Origin: an uncultured Hungatella sp.
GTDB lineage: Bacteria; Bacillota; Clostridia; Lachnospirales; Lachnospiraceae
DNA length: 32,791 bases
Assembly (NCBI GenBank): GCA_910588325.1
Contig: CAJUPP010000044.1
Span: 1 to 32,791, forward strand
Direction: 5' to 3'
Position 1 is the stretch's first letter, and every line of letters begins with the position of its first letter. Below the pieces are notes generated by a model. The model saw nothing but the letters and a program-made list of their open reading frames with translations, ran no database searches and had not been told where the DNA came from. This document shows positions 31,740 to 32,791 of the stretch, in pieces. The translations under genes and the position numbers were made by a program.

Positions 31740-32624
31740 ATGCATAAATTTTTACGCACAGTTGGGTTTAGCTTATACCAGAAAAAACATGATATAGAAA
31801 AGCTGCTGCAGGACTTAACTGAACAGGCAAAATCCTCCCAGATTTGGAAACTTCAGCTTGACGGAGAGACAAATTTGTGCAGAGTGCGTGCAGAGATGGC
31901 TCCGGATATGGGAATTGATATTTATGGAGAGATGGATGAGTTTGGCACTATAAAACCAGAATATTATGTTCCCTATCTATTAAGCCATGATATGTCCTCC
32001 AATGCGGATTGTTCCATTCAGCGGCATACGGAAAAAGAAACTTATGCAGGCCTTCTTGATGAATATAGAGTTGGTATTTCTCTTATTTACTATCTGGAAA
32101 ATTTAATGGAATATCAAGAAAAAGTATTGAATAAAGAATCTACGGAAACCAGATGTGTTAATCTGATAGGTCTTTCTGTTAGTGGAAAAATCCTGCTTCC
32201 TATTAAAAAAAATATAAACCAGAAAGAGACGGCAAAAGTAACTTCCAAAGAGAGGAATAATTTATTGGAGGCAGCAAAAAACGGCGATGAAGATGCCATG
32301 GAAATGCTGACGCTTGAAGATATTGATTTATATTCCCAGATTTCTCGGCGGGTAGCAAAAGAGGATATTTATTCTATTATTGATACCAGTTTTATGCCAA
32401 GCGGAATAGAATGTGATCAATATGCTGTTATTGGGGATATTTTGTCTATTAATAAAAAGAGGAACAAAATTACTGAAGAAGAAGTCTATGACATGAAATT
32501 GGAGTGTAATGACATGATTTTTCATGTGGCAATCAATGCTAAAGATTTAGTAGGAGAACCAGAGGCAGGACGACGCTTCAAAGGGCAGATATGGATGATA
32601 GGAACCGCGAAATTCAAGGCTTGA
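31740..32624 (+). CDS. DUF3881-family protein
   Basis: A 294-residue soluble protein without signal peptide or membrane segments. The opening MHKFLRTVGFS, the YxxPYLLSHDMS segment and the end with GRRFKGQIWMIGTAKF match what I remember of DUF3881, a family largely confined to Lachnospiraceae and relatives. Charged helical sequence at about 165-190 (KERNNLLEAAKNGDEDAMEML) separates two alpha/beta parts. Function is unknown. AAGGTGAG precedes the ATG. It has its own promoter, and the tRNA-Arg promoter begins at its stop codon. Confidence 0.78.
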   Translation: MHKFLRTVGFSLYQKKHDIEKLLQDLTEQAKSSQIWKLQLDGETNLCRVRAEMAPDMGIDIYGEMDEFGTIKPEYYVPYLLSHDMSSNADCSIQRHTEKETYAGLLDEYRVGISLIYYLENLMEYQEKVLNKESTETRCVNLIGLSVSGKILLPIKKNINQKETAKVTSKERNNLLEAAKNGDEDAMEMLTLEDIDLYSQISRRVAKEDIYSIIDTSFMPSGIECDQYAVIGDILSINKKRNKITEEEVYDMKLECNDMIFHVAINAKDLVGEPEAGRRFKGQIWMIGTAKFKA

Positions 32625-32649
32625 CGGATTTACTATAATTGGTTATAAT
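32621..32649 (+). promoter_or_regulatory. Promoter of the tRNA-Arg gene
   Basis: TTGACG (32621-32626), overlapping the DUF3881 stop codon, and a perfect TATAAT (32644-32649) are separated by 17 bp. The transcript would start near 32656, so the tRNA-like fragment at 32660-32717 would be in the leader. Confidence 0.7.
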
Positions 32650-32659
32650 TAGAAACAGA

Positions 32660-32717
32660 GTTATTATTATTTAGTTGGATAGAGTAATTACCTCCTAAGA
32701 GAACCTACAACGGAAAC
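32660..32717 (+). pseudogene. Decayed tRNA-Arg-like fragment
   Basis: Aligned without gaps to the intact tRNA start, GTT (32660-32662), TGGATAGAG (32676-32684) and CCTCCTAAG (32691-32699) fall at the spacing expected for the acceptor start, D-arm and anticodon loop of tRNA-Arg(CCT). CGGAAAC (32711-32717) is the exact complement of the acceptor GTTTCCG of the intact gene. The acceptor 5' strand and D-stem are degraded and the T-arm is missing (about 58 nt instead of 74-77). Confidence 0.5.
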
Positions 32718-32761
32718 TTTTTGGAGGAGCAGAGGAGCAAGTCACACACAATTTTATACAC

Positions 32762-32791
32762 GTTTCCGTAGCTCAGATGGATAGAGCGACC
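32762..32791 (+). tRNA. tRNA-Arg, 5' part, cut by window end
   Basis: The acceptor GTTTCCG (32762-32768) is followed by T8 and A9, the D-stem GCTC (32771-32774), a D-loop with GG, and GAGC closing the stem. The sequence stops in the 5' strand of the anticodon stem. This 5' half matches Firmicute tRNA-Arg with CCT or TCT anticodon; the anticodon itself is outside the window. Confidence 0.85.

Overview
The window looks like chromosome of a low-to-mid GC Firmicute of the Lachnospiraceae (gut Clostridia). Support comes from strong GGAGG ribosome sites, TTGACA/TATAAT promoters with 17-bp spacers, a large Bacillus/Clostridium-type SRP RNA, and three protein families that I know mainly from this group: a DUF6128-like protein, a DUF3881-like protein and a low-complexity TPR protein after recR. 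Species cannot be read from the sequence. Most of the window is housekeeping chromosome; I see no prophage, conjugative element or CRISPR array.

Layout. 1-246: two minus-strand promoters and a leader pointing out of the left edge, as expected upstream of an rRNA or other stable-RNA operon. 247-8177 (minus): pfkA, dnaX, ybaB/ebfC, recR, a TPR/Tyr-Gln-rich/acidic protein, a Cof-type HAD phosphatase and a CvpA-like membrane protein, closely spaced and probably one transcript or a few overlapping ones. 8264-8643 (minus): a complete SRP RNA gene with promoter and terminator. 8680-9929: tadA and a radical-SAM activase of NrdG2 type, divergent, with overlapping -10 boxes. 9961-12621: the DUF6128-like Q/P-rich protein and nagB, divergent. 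12630-17219 (minus): metG, a TraX-like membrane protein, tatD and rsmA, the Firmicute metG-tatD-rsmA cluster with an extra gene. 17380-20219: a DUF885 lipoprotein and a secreted CAP-domain protein, convergent on a long hairpin. 20420-23710 (minus): a divergent sirtuin, an ABC-F ATPase and an alkyltransferase-like protein. 23849-26965: a stand-alone GH2 beta-galactosidase. 27069-29673: a secreted nuclease and a DMT transporter (minus), divergent from a TetR regulator. 29763-29933: a 171-bp imperfect palindrome. 29927-31201 (minus): an FMN-binding lipoprotein behind an operator-like palindrome. 31740-32624: the DUF3881-like protein. 32660-32791: a decayed tRNA-Arg-like fragment and the 5' part of an intact tRNA-Arg cut by the window end.

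How the parts relate. dnaX-ybaB-recR is the classic replication/repair cluster, and SRP RNA and metG/tadA/rsmA serve protein targeting and translation. Exported functions (DUF885 and FMN lipoproteins, CAP protein, nuclease) are scattered behind individually regulated promoters. The points most worth a second look are the 171-bp palindrome that contains the stop codon of the FMN lipoprotein, the tRNA-Arg relic inside the leader of the tRNA-Arg gene, three helically phased WalR/PhoP-like half-sites at the CAP gene promoter, and a sirtuin-fold protein with altered NAD-site residues. No complete new multi-gene system is evident. Gene starts were re-chosen from ribosome sites where the longest reading frame began too early.
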